DNA of 64,000 bases, taken from the NCBI GenBank assembly GCA_023853785.1, contig JAJIRX010000008.1, positions 124,001 through 188,000 of the forward strand. The letters run 5' to 3'. The stretch is from Psilocybe azurescens (Eukaryota > Basidiomycota > Agaricomycetes > Agaricales > Agrocybaceae). The position numbers and the translations under genes are program-made. Positions 1 through 11,949 of the stretch are shown here, piece after piece; within the stretch, counting starts at the first letter, position 1; each line of letters begins with the position of its first letter. The notes beneath the pieces are model-generated. The model saw only the letters and a program-made list of their open reading frames with translations, searched no databases and had not been told where the DNA came from.

Positions 1-475
1 TACCGTGTACAGCGTGTCTGGAGTCATCATCATCGTACACGGACCTGTCATTGGTTGGTGGTGCCGCGATGCATGTCAGGTTGGGTTGGCGAGTGCCTGG
101 CTCCGACTGACAACGGCGAGGTGGTGAGGGCATGCACGACGGTGTCAGCGGGGTGGTGGTGGTCGGAGGAAGAGGTGGGGTGGTTGGAGTAACCAACAGA
201 CCAACGTGGCAACCAAAAGTCACGCACATGACATTGTTCACTGTTGCCGAGAATTGCCGAGCAATAATATTAAATTTTAAGTCCGTTTATGGTTCCGTTT
301 TCGGTTCTGTTCCGGGCTATTCCGTTTTGTAAACGGATTCCGTTCAATTCCGCCATTCCGCCGGAATTGATATTAAATAAAATAGCAGGGCCTTGTGCCA
401 TATTTTTGCTCTCATTCCGCAGCGGACTCCGGGCGGACTCCGGCCGGAATATGTGGGGGACACAAAAGCCCTCCA
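1..475 (+). repeat. Dispersed repeat family R1, copy 1
   Basis: About 475 bp that match 2268-2752 almost base for base (same order of blocks, scattered substitutions and small indels) and, in inverted and shortened form, 16260-16615. The left half is G/T rich; the right half is full of short ATTCCG/CGGAAT words that can pair with each other. Open frames through it are non-conserved between copies. It is probably the end of a transposable element, but no terminal repeat or target duplication could be defined because the window starts inside it. Confidence 0.8.
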
Positions 476-639
476 GTTGAAAGGGAAATGAGTGTACAAA
501 AGATCATTGGACTGTGTTCTACATTTCAGCACATGAGCTGAGTCTTCTCGTTGATTATATACATATACCAGAACATGATTATGGAATATTTTCCATGTTT
601 CTGAACCAAGTCAAAGCAATTGTGCACCAATTATACAGG

Positions 640-1265
640 TTTTAAGGCTCAGTCTATATCGACTTGATCAGACATGTTTACAGGCTATTTAACCTCTTGC
701 CACACCCAGTATGAGTCTTTGTCAATGATAATCCATGTTTCTGGGGTATTTTACAAACTATTTTATACATTTCTGTGCCTACTCAACTCATAATTCCATG
801 TTTGACATCTGTCAGGACATATTTGCAGCTCATTCAAAAGATTCCCAGACATGGTCTGAATTGTTTTCAATAATAATACACATTTCCGACCAAATTCAGC
901 ATGTCTAGCACTTGTCTGGACATATTCCTTCCCCATTTCAAAGATTCCTAGGCCTAGTCTGCACTTTTTCAATGATAATACATGTTTCCGGACATATTTC
1001 TGCCCTATTTTAGAAATTTCCGGGCCCAGTATGCACTATTCTCAATAAGAATTCATGTTTCCAACCTTATTTACCATGTCCAGCCCTTGTTCAGACATAT
1101 TCCTACTCCATTGCAAAAATTCCTGGGCCCAGCATGCACTATCTTCAATAATAATTCATGTTTCCAACCTGGTTTACAATGTCCGGCACTATTCCGGACA
1201 TATTCCTGCCCCATTGCAAAAATTCCCGGGCCCGGCATTCACTTTTTTCAATGATAATTCATGTT
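640..1265 (+). repeat. Diverged tandem repeat, unit about 103 bp
   Basis: A phrase resembling AATTCATGTTTCC, followed about 40 bases later by GGACATATTCCTGCCC and CCGGGCCCAG-like words, recurs at about 871, 977, 1050, 1153 and 1256. The spacing is mostly 103-106 bases, with one shorter 73-base unit. The units get more alike towards the right end. It holds no gene; short open frames in it are by-products of the repeat. Confidence 0.7.
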
Positions 1266-1710
1266 CTGGTCCAAGGCTAAATACAGCAAAAAATTGGAAA
1301 TTTATAACCCACATATATCACTCAAATTGTGTCCGTTTTGGCCGTTTCTAGGCTCGTTTTGGTTGGAATTTTGTCTAGATTTTTTCATGCGTTTTACACC
1401 CGGGACCGGGACCGGGGCGGCACTCATTCCCGCCCTGCCCCGGGGCCAAACACACAAAATTGGATCATTACAACCATTATATCTCCCTCAAATCCTGTCC
1501 GATTTGCATGATTCTGGGCTTGTTTAAATCACATTTAAAGTCCGGGTCTTCCCGATTGCTCACTTATAATTTATTATGGTGTGTGCACCAATGCTTGTCA
1601 ATTCATTGCAAAATTAAGGCTTTACCAGTTTCCTGTAGACACCCCAGAGCCACAGAATGTATGCAGGATAGCCTACAAAAATGCCTGGGTATGAGCCATT
1701 GAGCAGATTT

Positions 1711-1735
1711 ACTGTACCATATCATATGGTACAGT
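1711..1735. repeat. 25-bp perfect palindrome
   Basis: Twelve bases on each side of a single central base are exact reverse complements (ACTGTACCATAT, C, ATATGGTACAGT). A related half-site (ATCATATGTTACAGTGTAAC-like) lies at about 1828-1851. The stretch between the 103-bp array and the GT-rich repeat (1266-1850) otherwise holds no recognisable gene. Confidence 0.6.
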
Positions 1736-1849
1736 GTAGGCTGCCCAAAATGGAAGGGAAACATTCACTGGTTCAGAGGGACCACTGAACCCATATGATA
1801 TGCTAAACTGTAAATGTACTTTCTATCATATCATATGTTACAGTGTAAC

Positions 1850-2100
1850 ATCAGTATGTGGGGTGCCATACGTTGGTGTCGTACTCGATGTTGTGTGTGT
1901 CGTCATTGTGGCTGCCATGTGTGTCATACGTGTTGTGTTATGTGTCCTGCGTGTTGTGTTACATGTCCTGCATGTTGTTGTTGTCATCCCTACATGTCGT
2001 GGTCCGCTTTTTGTACGTACCGTTGTCATACCATACACGTTGCGTGTGTCACGGTACGTGCGGTATGTATGCATACGCCTTTGCTCTATATGAGAAAGAG
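1850..2100 (+). repeat. GT-rich dispersed repeat R2, copy 1
   Basis: Low-complexity TGTTGTG/GTCATAC sequence with the phrase GTCATTGTGGCTGCCATGTG, which recurs at about 39129-39153 inside a similar block. All frames look open on one or both strands because of the base bias, so the predicted proteins (rich in V, C and H) are not credible genes. Confidence 0.55.
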
Positions 2101-2267
2101 GGGGAGGGTTAGTGGCAGCGGTGGGTGGGGTTCGTGACTTACCTGGTGTCATGGCCGCGTTCACGTCGCCTCATTTCCTGCTCGCATCCCCTCCCCCTTG
2201 TTCCACCTTGTTCCCTCTTGGTCTGGTGTTGTTGTCATCATATACAGAGCCATTGTCATTGTCATCG

Positions 2268-2752
2268 TACCGTGTACGCGTGTCTGGAGTCGTTGTCATT
2301 GTACACGGACCCATCGTCGGTCGGTGGTGCCGCGATGCATGTCAGGTCGGGTTGGTGAGTGCCTGGCTCTGACCAACAATGGCGAGGTGGTGAGGGCACG
2401 CACGACGGCAGCAGCAGGGTGGTGGTGGTTGGAGGAAGAGGTGGAGTGGTTGGAGTAACCAACAGACCAATGTGGCAACCAAAAGTCACACACGTGACAT
2501 TGTTCACTGTTGCCGAGAATTGCCGAGAAATAATATCCAATTTTAAGTCCGTTTATGGTTCCGTTTTCGGTTCTGTTCCGGGCTATTCCGTTTTGTAAAC
2601 GGATTCCGTTCAATTCCGCTGCGGAATCCGCCATTCTGCCGGAATTGATATTAAATAAAATAGCAAGGCCTTGTGCCATATTTTTGCTCTCATTCTGCAG
2701 CCGACTCTGGCGGACTCCGGCCGGAATATGTGGGGGACACAAAAGCCCTCCT
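2268..2752 (+). repeat. Dispersed repeat family R1, copy 2
   Basis: Direct repeat of positions 1-475, starting with TACCGTGTAC and ending with CACAAAAGCCCTCC in both copies. This copy has an extra block near 2618-2630 (CTGCGGAATCCG-like) that copy 1 lacks. The two copies are 2.27 kb apart in the same orientation. Confidence 0.8.
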
Positions 2753-2892
2753 TCTTCCATCCATTGACAGTGTTTAACGGGCTCTACCCTTTCAACCTCG
2801 GGACTGTTGGTACAATGATTTTGTACTTGCAAGGTACCGTCGGAAAAGACTTCGACAATAAGGTGAACAGAAGGAAATGTCAATTTGGCTAA

Positions 2893-3213
2893 TTATGATG
2901 ATCCATAGGGACATGAATCAGGAATATACCCAACATCGAATACGTCGAATATGGCATCTACGTAGACCCGAACTCTCATATTGTCGAACGAGATATCCTG
3001 CACAGTATTGGACAAGCCTAGACCCTTTCGAACAAGTAGTTGAATCTCAGTAGCACACCACCGCGTCGTTTTGAAACGATCATGTGCATCCTCTAATGCT
3101 GGGGGCTCACGGGCCTCGAAGTGGAAGTCTTCAATGCTGGACTCCAGAGACCTACTTCCCGGGTTGGAAATCACATTGTCGTCGTCGTCACTCAAAATAT
3201 TGGAGGGATCCAT
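2893..3213 (-). CDS. Small hypothetical protein, 106 aa
   Basis: I do not recognise the family. The frame encodes 106 residues with a balanced, non-repetitive composition: an acidic N-terminus (MDPSNILSDDDDN), a middle with alternating charged and hydrophobic residues (DRFKTTRWCATEIQLLVRKG) and a C-terminus ending DSCPYGSS before a TAA stop. Composition and lack of low complexity make it more gene-like than the frames around it. It has no signal peptide or membrane segment. It could equally be one exon of a larger, otherwise lost gene. Upstream bases 3214-3400 show no obvious further exon. Confidence 0.35.
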   Translation of the reverse strand: MDPSNILSDDDDNVISNPGSRSLESSIEDFHFEAREPPALEDAHDRFKTTRWCATEIQLLVRKGLGLSNTVQDISFDNMRVRVYVDAIFDVFDVGYIPDSCPYGSS

Positions 3214-6200
3214 GGTTGTATACGTCAGTCCAATTGAAGGTTGGTGGTGGACAAGACTTGAGAGTCATCACGACTAAGCATCAGGGTGGCAGTCGATACG
3301 AACACGAGGCAAGGCTCTGTGTATACTGTGAGACCAGAGTAGGATTTAGCAATTCGGACATTGTGAGAAGTATAGTCTGAGATGGTAAAAAATATCATGT
3401 AGAGTACAGATTATATTTCAGAAGGCGAGATGACGTTTAATTCGTAGTAAGAGTGAGGGATTTGGAAACGACATGTAGTTCAGACGGTGACACTTGTTCA
3501 AAATAAGGTACGCTGAAATGCCTTCCGCTTGAGTTCCCTTCCCCTTTCAAATGACACGTAATTGTCAGACACTCGCAACAGAAATGCTGTATTCCGCTAT
3601 TGCGATCGAGGCCACGATAGTCTACACTGAGCTATTACCAGCACAGAAACAGCTCCGGAATAAATCAGTATGCGTTTTATCTGTTAGAATTAGCCAGAAC
3701 TTCATTCTTCTTCCCAACAGAGCTATAAATCGTCTGGTGGTATCGCATAATCGTGCACAACGGTCAGCAGGTGATTCATGCAACAATTACGATTATTGCT
3801 CAGACAATTACCGGCCAATTTCCAAAAATATTTTCACACAATTAATTGCCTTCTACGATACGACTACTTAGGATAAATGCATTGCACTTTGCCCCCGCTC
3901 CGGTATATGAAAGACATCAAGATTGTTATATCGGACCCAGATCATTCTCGTTGGTCACATAAAGATGTAATTCGTCGTTATCACAGCGAAGCTTTTTTGA
4001 GAATAAATCCCTCCAGTCCAGAGTAACGTCATCGCTTCTCGACGAGATCAGCTCGTTGATAAGCAAACATCAGTGGAAAGCATAACGAGATTTGCATTCA
4101 AAGAGGGAGGAAAGACGTTATGCGGTCTCCTAACTCGGGCGGTTGTGCTTTGTAAACAAATGGTAACTATGTAAGTGACTGCAAACTGTGAGAAAAAATA
4201 ACGAAGAAGAGTCAGCGTCAGAAAGAGGTGTATGCGGGTGGGTGGAATGAAAAATAGTGAGAATATGCTCAAATATATGCGTGTGCACTGGCGTCGATGA
4301 GCTAAAATGGGAATGGGATGGGAATGGGACAGGAATAAACATGAGAGCGAGGGCGAGAATTGGGGGTCGCAGGCCAGGCGATGGTGTTGTTTTGTACGGT
4401 AACAACGAATAAGAAACAGATACCGATTTGTTAAGCATCGCAATTAGCGAAACGACAAAACAAACAAACAAAGAAAACACTGTAGCGGTCTGGGTTTCCT
4501 GCTACCATAAGTCCATGGCCGCCACAGGAAACATGTACTGGAGTAACGGGTGTGACGATCTGAGTGTTGTAACGTCGAAGCCTGACTTGGTTCAGACTTA
4601 TCTCGGGACAGATAGTCCAACGGTTGTGCCGTGTGCAATTCCGGCATGTTCCATTTTAGCCAGAAGCGTTACACACTCATTACCCCGATATTTCTCAACG
4701 CCCCCTCAAGGTCTGTCGGATTCCACTTCTGGTGAGCAAAGCTTAGGTACGAGGAGGGAACTGACGTTTTCTGGCGGTTGTTGGTATGAGTGTCGTTGTT
4801 TTTTAGGGTGGCCGCAGGGGGCTCCATACGAGGCAAGGGGAAGGGGAAGGGGAAGGGGAGTTCAATAGCATATGGGCAATGAAGTGTCAGTTAAGAGTTC
4901 AACATAATGATATACGCACACGTAGTGAGAACCAAGACGTGCCACAGCCGAGCACGACGCCAAATCATCTACTGTAAGGGGGGAAGGGGAAAGAAGAGGT
5001 TATCATGGGATAGCCTACAGTCCAGACTCAGAGAGATTGGGGAAGAGTCGACGACAGAGTGAGTGAGTGAATGACACTTCACTAGTCACTTCCAGAACAG
5101 AGGTAAAGGTGTCGGGGGCGCCTGCGGATGTGGGTTTGTCTTCATCATCGCTATGAGGTGATCAATATTGTTGGTCAACGATTTTAGGGGGACGAGTTAT
5201 AGGTGAGAATAGACAGAGATATGGTGATACCGGTCAGCCTGGTTTTGACCAGAGAAGGAGAATGGCAGAGCGGGAGCAATCGGTCTCATCGGCGCATGGA
5301 CGGTCATGTTAAGTTTGATGGGCTTCTTTTTGGTTTCGCTTCTCTTCTATGTCCTCGATCTTGATATGTTGATCCACCCCCTTCCCCTTCTCCTCCTTTC
5401 TCGCCTCTTACACAATGCGGTGCAATGCGATACGCCTTCGGATGGGGGACCATTCGATTTGATGCGAAGTGGCATAGTATGGTTGGGCCGGGTTGTCGGT
5501 TGGGTTCTTCACACTCCCCTAGTTGCCTATTCTCCGTTACGGCCCATCACATATTTATTTTTCATGCTGTCCATAGCATTTGTTATCTGGATCTGCTCTT
5601 TTAAATTTTTTTACTTTCTGGAAGAGTGTTCCTTTTGTTTTGTTTTTGGATCTGCTGCCGACCGCCGAATGCTTGTGCCTAGCTATTTGATCTGCGTTAA
5701 TGCCCAGCCTCCACCCTCCGAGATCTCTTCCAACCATTTTCGTTCTCATTTATAGAGGGAGGGCTCTAATGGACCATAGGAATCTACCTCATTTTTCCGC
5801 CTTCACGAGTTTTGTTTTGTTTCAGATATGCTGTAATACCTCTTAGCTACCACGTTCATTCTGGCTGTCCGCGTTCATACAAATGTTCTTCTGTGATAAT
5901 ACGATGTGAAGTGACAAGTACGGGTACGAATCTGATGACAGTGACCGCACTGGCATTGAGTCTGATCATCTCACCTTCAACTCTGAGCCCTTCTCTGTTC
6001 CGTCGCATTGCATCCGTCGCATCGATTCATCGAGCAATGATCCGTCCATTGATCCTTCGGTCGTCTGGACATGAACCTGCCTTTTATTTTTCTCCAAGAG
6101 CTTTGCTTTGATTTCGGATCTTGCTAGTCGACAGAAATCACTCTAACGGATATCCCGAATATGATCTCATAGAGGCTTTGATTATGGCTATCTATCTACG

Positions 6201-6619
6201 TTATACTTGACTTTGAAATTCACCCTCTGAACCCTCGTCCATGGCCATTTTCGCTCGCGCGTCGTTGAGGCACTCTTCATTTTCCCCATCACATTCTTCT
6301 GAGTCTAGCATACTACACTATAATGACCATGATAGCCCTGGACCTCTCCTGGTGATGCGTGCAATGCGATTTAGATGCGATACAATAGGACACTATACGA
6401 AGTGAATTACTTGTAAATATGTCCATTATTGTATATAGTGGGAATCACCGTTTACGTACAGTAGATAAAACAAGAACGGAAAAACTGAGACCAATTAAGA
6501 ATGTAAAAACAAGAGTGAATATGTTAAAAGACCAACAGATCAACTGTTGCTTTGACATGTACCAATCATATAATGATAATACAAGTCTAAGGAAAAGGAA
6601 AGGGAAAGGGAAAGAGATA
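3214..6619. other. No recognisable gene
   Basis: Several frames of 60-150 codons are open on both strands, but they are rich in F, L, S and H, overlap each other, and show no domain or splice pattern I can trust. A short GGGGAA microsatellite lies at about 4836-4860 and an AAAGGG run at about 6594-6616. Confidence 0.5.
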
Positions 6620-8010
6620 AGACGAACAAAAATATTATGTCAGACAGATCTGTCATCACCTGCTATTGTATTTGCGAAGTGCATTTTAGACTTGCTTGTC
6701 CCCAAATGAGGCATCCACACTGGACTATCTCTTCACTTCCATCAACGCTGTCGACCCCGCAACCTCTGTATGAAATGAGACATGAATGTTTTCCTCCGGT
6801 GGCGTTTCCACTGCGGCCGCTGCCACTCCCTTGCTGGGAGACGAATTTCAGTCCGGATATGTGAGTCATTGTGGAGGATGCAACTGTGCGGTTCTCGTTT
6901 GTAGCAATTCTGGCGACCAGAATTGTTGGGGCCATCCCTGCTTCTAGGTTAGAAACACAAGATGTGCAGATCAGCATTAGAAGATACATACCGTAACCAC
7001 ATTCTGAACTGGTTGCATATAGTAAGCAGCTTGGCGCATAGTAGATCCGAACACAGCGGTTGATGGAACAACGATGATGACGGTGCCGAGGAGGAGTACC
7101 AGTGAGTAAGCTGCACCTGACTCGATGATCATAATTACAATGTGGTTGAATAGTCTTATGGATGGTGAACCATCCAATCGAGCGACAGAATGTATTCTGT
7201 AACCAATAAGAAATGTTGTAATCACAGTGGTGCCCAGTGACACAAATATCATGGCACTTGCGATATTATTCACTAGATTAGTATCATTGTTTAGCCGACA
7301 AAATATCACATTTAAAACTGTTGTCGCAACAAAGAGACCTGGCATGACATGTCATTACTAGAAATTTTCATGACAGACCTTTATCCATCGGACTCACCAC
7401 ATTCTGCGACTACCAGTATTAATGGAGCCGAAATAGGCCAGAACGATTGTCCCCAGACATGGTGGCACCTCCATATCTGTCAAGACGTTGATAAGAATCA
7501 AGTAATAATCAATGATACTGACCAACCAATAGTCCATCGGAAATAATAAACAAGGACTTCTGTAGAAAGTCACTGAGTAACCAGGTCCATTCATGGCCCT
7601 TCCCCACTGTTCCCAAAAGATAGATTTCCGCGTGGCTCCATTTATCACAACTACCCAATCAAGAAAATACCATTCCACGATGAACTGCAGGAAGCTAACC
7701 AGATACAGCACAGAAATGGCTGCAAGAGCAATGCGGCGATTTGAATGTGTGGGCTTCTTGGATACTGTAGCACACATCATTGATAATTTTCTTTTCAAAT
7801 TAATGGAAGAACCCACGGCAAATATACATGGTTCTTCCATATACCATGGTGTAAATGCCTGATGAATATAAGTTTGTAGTGCTGTTATTCTGTTATTCAC
7901 AGAAGTGGAGATTTACCCATGAGAAAACTCTCAAGCATTGAGCCATTGATGTTGCCACTAATTTCATTCTTTTGGATGTTGACTGGGAATGGATTGTTAG
8001 GGGTAGACAT
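6620..8010 (-). pseudogene. Seven-helix membrane protein, copy A (frameshifted)
   Basis: Agaricomycete integral membrane protein family without an assigned function; it would sit in a membrane. Exons by eye: 8010-7917 (start MSTPNNPFPVN), 7858-7817, 7764-7527, 7477-7399, 7338-6992 and from 6943. Family landmarks are ISVLYLVSFLQFIVEWYF, IWRCHHVWGQSFW, NNIASAMIFVSLGTTVITTF, YSLVLLL and PTILVARIAT, with several hydrophobic helices. A G-run at 7612-7614 is one base shorter than in copy B (GGG against GGGG), which shifts the frame before the SDGLL motif; restoring that base in thought brings back the family sequence. The last exon is also out of phase with the preceding one, as in copy B. I therefore call it a pseudogene. 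Confidence 0.75.
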
Positions 8011-8366
8011 TGGGCGATGCTTTAGAGTTGAGGATCTTCCTCCGCTGAACAACTTCTCATATATATTGGCTGACTATATTATTCTTATCGTATCCTATGT
8101 ATTGTAGCAACAGTCGCCATGGATGCTCCAAGGAATCATCCTGGCACCACCACAATTCTATCATTGGGCATAGAGTGTTAATTTCTTGGATATGATTGGG
8201 AGGACCTGCGTTGGATGGGCAACTGATTTTATACCCAGCTTACAGTCTTAACCGAAAAGAGGCCCATGTATAGTCTATTGTGCGTTCAGCATCTCTGAGA
8301 TTGGCACTGCGTACACTGGTACCTTGATGGTTGGCCATTATGACCTCTCATAATGTTCCCAAACTA

Positions 8367-8469
8367 CAGTCAAACCCCTCATAACCCATACCCCTCGGTG
8401 GACAGCCCGGGCTATGGGTTATGAGGGGTTATGGGTTTCGAGAGGTATGGGTTAAGAGGGGTCTGACTG
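8367..8469. mobile_element. 103-bp pogo/Fot1-like MITE
   Basis: A short element bounded by inverted repeats: left CAGTCAAACCCCTCATAACC, right the complement of CAGTCAGACCCCTCTTAACC. It is flanked on both sides by TA (8365-8366 and 8470-8471), the target duplication of Tc1/mariner-pogo elements. The inside is made of further copies of ATAACCCAT/ATGGGTTAT in opposed orientation. It has no coding capacity. The homologous sites in copies B (11601-11602) and C (47623-47624) have a single TA and no insert, so this is a clean insertion. Confidence 0.85.
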
Positions 8470-8990
8470 TACTCTATTCGCCATTTCGTCAGTGTGGCGC
8501 GCGCACAAAAGTGGTGATTGGGTATGATCTTGACATGTAAAGTGACCAAAGCTTCCGATATCATCTACCGGCATCGATATTTTCGCCACGCATCTGATGT
8601 CCGACCATGAACTATTAAGACCGAGGTGAACTTAATGGAATAGTGTGCGAAATACCATCATGACCTTTAATAGCATCATCCAAACGTCATACACTCACAT
8701 TTTTATTAATCAGATAAATGTATATGTCAACCTGAGCCTGGAGATATGAGACGAGCTAAGCCATTATCCGGCCATCACCCTTCAATTTATTTCAGGTCTA
8801 TTTCACGCCGCAGGATATGATATCACCTCCCAATTGGTCGAATTAATTGTTGGGAGTATGAACAGTAGATCTGGAACGTCACCCAATGCATCCTCGATAC
8901 CGATGCATGGAAATACGAACATGTCTGGACAGGGGGCGACATACGGGAGCAACTCAAAGAACAATGATCATACGGCATTCACCACTGTCC

Positions 8991-10689
8991 ATCAATAATT
9001 TACATTGAGCTGATCATAGTTGGTCACGGACCTGTTGCATTTCGTAGTTATATGATGAGACCGCAGTACTACAATGCTTAATTTCGAATTATGGGAAGCG
9101 GGAATTCGGAATGGGATAGCTATGGATGTAAGTTTAGTAGAAGTGAGGAAAGAGCACATTTGACATTGCGCCACCGAATAAGTACAGTGCTGTCCTACGC
9201 ACACCCCTGTAGTAATTCACCACTAAATTGACAACTCTCGTCCGCTTATAACGGATTTCTGGAGGCTCACACTCAGAGTCCTTGACCCCATATCTGAATC
9301 ACCAAAAGTGACCCAATCATTCTGAATCCATCCTATAGTTCGGACATCGCCAGATCGCTTTGAAAACTTCCGCTACATTGTATGGAGCTAATCATCCAAG
9401 CTTATCTTATGTCTCCATTAGAGGCTCCATTAGCTGCGCAGAAGGACCATCATTCCGTAACCGCTTTCACAAACTTACCTCTACGATGCTTTCCCAGAAT
9501 CGACGGGGACCACAGGCCACCTGTACAATTGAGCAACGAGAAGTGTGCATGCGTGTTTAAGGAATGCGGATTATATAGATCATATTTCTAGTAGCCCTGC
9601 AGCTCTGCGGAAGAAGTCAGGCATAGGTTCAGGAAACGTATGGGCTGCAGTACGGTGATCATCGTAATCCAACCATCTCAAAGGCGATACATAGATACTC
9701 GTTAAGTGGACTTGAGTATCCCGTCCTCGCGGGGCAGACTCCACCATCATCTAGAGGTACTGTAATAATTTCAAACATAACCAAGCGGCTAGTCTGTACC
9801 ACAAACGCACAGATGAATCAACAGAGTTTCAAACCAAAACTTCTAGCAAGAATCGGAGGTATAGCATCATGCTGAGAAGGGAGCTGCTAATTTCGGCAGA
9901 AACAGTCGTCGATGCAAAAGCACTTTGTCACGACTGACAACTCGATCCAATTCCTCTTGAGTGCGAGCACAGATGTCAGTGTGGGAGGGAAGCATCGCGA
10001 TGAACCATTGTATCTTTCCAGAGACCTAGATCAATAAAAGCTGGTCAGAAGCTATATGGTTGCGAATATGAACGACGAATCTTATGGAATGAACACCACC
10101 AAGAGTAAACACTCCAGAAGCATGCATACATCCTCCTAGTAGAGCTTCTCGGATTCTTGGTTCTCAAGAAGAGTCTTGAACAGGCGGTCAGGGCACCTCT
10201 TCGCCTCCAATCATCTAGTCTTTGAATTCTACTATTATAGAGCTATAAGTGTCGACGAGGATAGAATCGAGGCGGTTGCTGCGGGTGCGTGTATTGAAGG
10301 GAAGGTATTGAAGAACCTCGAAGAAGTCGATGAAATTCGACCAGGGACCTATTGAGGTAATTAACGTGCTGCAGGAAATCGAGCGATGGCGTTAATTACC
10401 TGTAAGCTCCATGAATTCCATCGCCAGGCCAAGAGCCGTTCCGATGAGAGGATCAGTGTTCGAAGAAGTGTGGATTCCGAAAGACATAATGAGCATGTTA
10501 CTAATACATCAATCTGCGTTAAACAGAGTCCGTGCTGGATAGACAACTCGGAAAAGCTTACTTCGACACTAATCTTCCAGTGAAATGGGAGGTATTGATT
10601 GGGCGCTTCCCATGTTGACTCTCTTCATACAGCGACTTGATCAACGTGTGGGCCAGTCTCACATGTTTGTACTGTTACGCATCGGTGTG
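8991..10689. other. No recognisable gene
   Basis: Unique-looking AT-rich sequence between duplicated blocks A and B. Only short frames (60-70 codons) without domain features are open. No RNA gene or terminal repeat is recognised. Confidence 0.5.
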
Positions 10690-10789
10690 GAGAGTCCTAT
10701 TAGTTACTGTTTTTGCTCTACTGGTCATACTCCCAAGAATTAACCAGACTGACTAGACACTTATATCATATCCCACAGTGTGAGATATA

Positions 10790-10858
10790 CCTGCAACAAA
10801 TCGAAGGGAAATGCCTGCAACAAATTGAAGGGATATACCCGCAACAAATCGAAGGGAC
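10790..10858 (+). repeat. Three-copy 24-bp tandem repeat
   Basis: Units starting CCTGCAACAAATCGAAGGGA begin at 10790, 10814 and 10838. Copies A and C of the duplicated block have only one unit at the same place, so this expansion is specific to copy B. Confidence 0.75.
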
Positions 10859-11949
10859 AGCCGGATGATGGTTTAGCTCGTTTCATGTCTGCCAGCTAAG
10901 GTTGCCGTATACACATATCTGATTAACATAAATGCGGGTGTATGACGGCTCGATAATGATCTAAAAAATCACAACGGTATTTTGAGCACTGTTCTATTGA
11001 ATCTGAAGATTCCTCGAGCTCACCTTGGTCATAATATGTCAGTCCCATGATCTTAACAGTACCTGCTTGCGGGTAGGTAGTCTCGTGAAAAGGAGACGTC
11101 ATCAGGTGTGTTTACTTCCCCAACCTTTCACCATAGTTATTCTAAGTCGTACCACGACCAACTGCTTAGGCATTCAACACAATTCTCTTCACTATTAATT
11201 ATCTATCTATCTTCTCTAAAAACACACCCACCCATCTCCTTCGTCTCGCATGATTCTTGCCTTATTTACAAGTCTATACATATTATAGGTAGAGTGCCAT
11301 GGTAATGCGAACAGGGGCCACCCTTCAGCATCGCCGTTGGTCCTTTACGCCTGGAGATGATGCGGCCGCAATGCCGCCGACCTCTCCACTCCCCACTTAC
11401 TATCTTACAACTTACACAACTTACCTGTAATTACCAGGCGCGATGCACCGTCCTAGAGATCTTACGTCCGACTACATCGGATGCATAGAGAGAACTTCGA
11501 CGTTGGCAGGTGACATCGGAAGCTTTGGTCATTTTACATGTCAAGATAATACCGAACCGCCACTTTTGTGCACGCCGGACAGCTGAAATGGCGGATAGCG
11601 TAGTTTCGGAACATCATGAAAGGCTAATCATCGAAGTATTGGTGTACAAAGTGCCAATCTCGGAGATGCTGAAGGCATAATAGACTATACATGGACTTGT
11701 TTTTGATTAAGACGGTAAGCTTGGTATAAAATCAGTTGCTCATCCAACGTGGGTCCTCCCAACCGTATCTAAGAAGCCAACACTCTATGTCCAATGTCAG
11801 AATCATGGGGGTTTCAGGATAATTATTTGAAGTATCCATAGCGACTGTTCAAGAGAGTTACTATGATAAGTAGCAAGTACAAGATAAGAATATTAGACAA
11901 CTGGGATATATAAGAATGTGTTAGGTCGATAAATATAATTTATCTCAAA

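Larger units (their letters stand above)
6620..8990 (-). repeat. Segmental duplication, copy A
   Basis: Read on the minus strand this block aligns with B (10690-13320) and C (47115-49250) through the 5' flank, the gene and its last exon. The 5' flank shared with C begins near 8990 (a segment with GTTGCTCCCGTATGTCGCCC on the minus strand matches 47150-47170). Only copy A carries the MITE at 8367-8469. The duplication is at DNA level because introns are kept. Confidence 0.8.

Noticed and set aside
1800..2164. Overlapping frames rich in Val, Cys or Thr on both strands
   Set aside because: Low-complexity GT-rich repeat R2; the same type of frames appears at 38856-39572 with no conserved protein.
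10361..11305. Small frames (60-65 codons) on both strands
   Set aside because: No domain, no splice context, not conserved in the homologous flanks of copies A and C.
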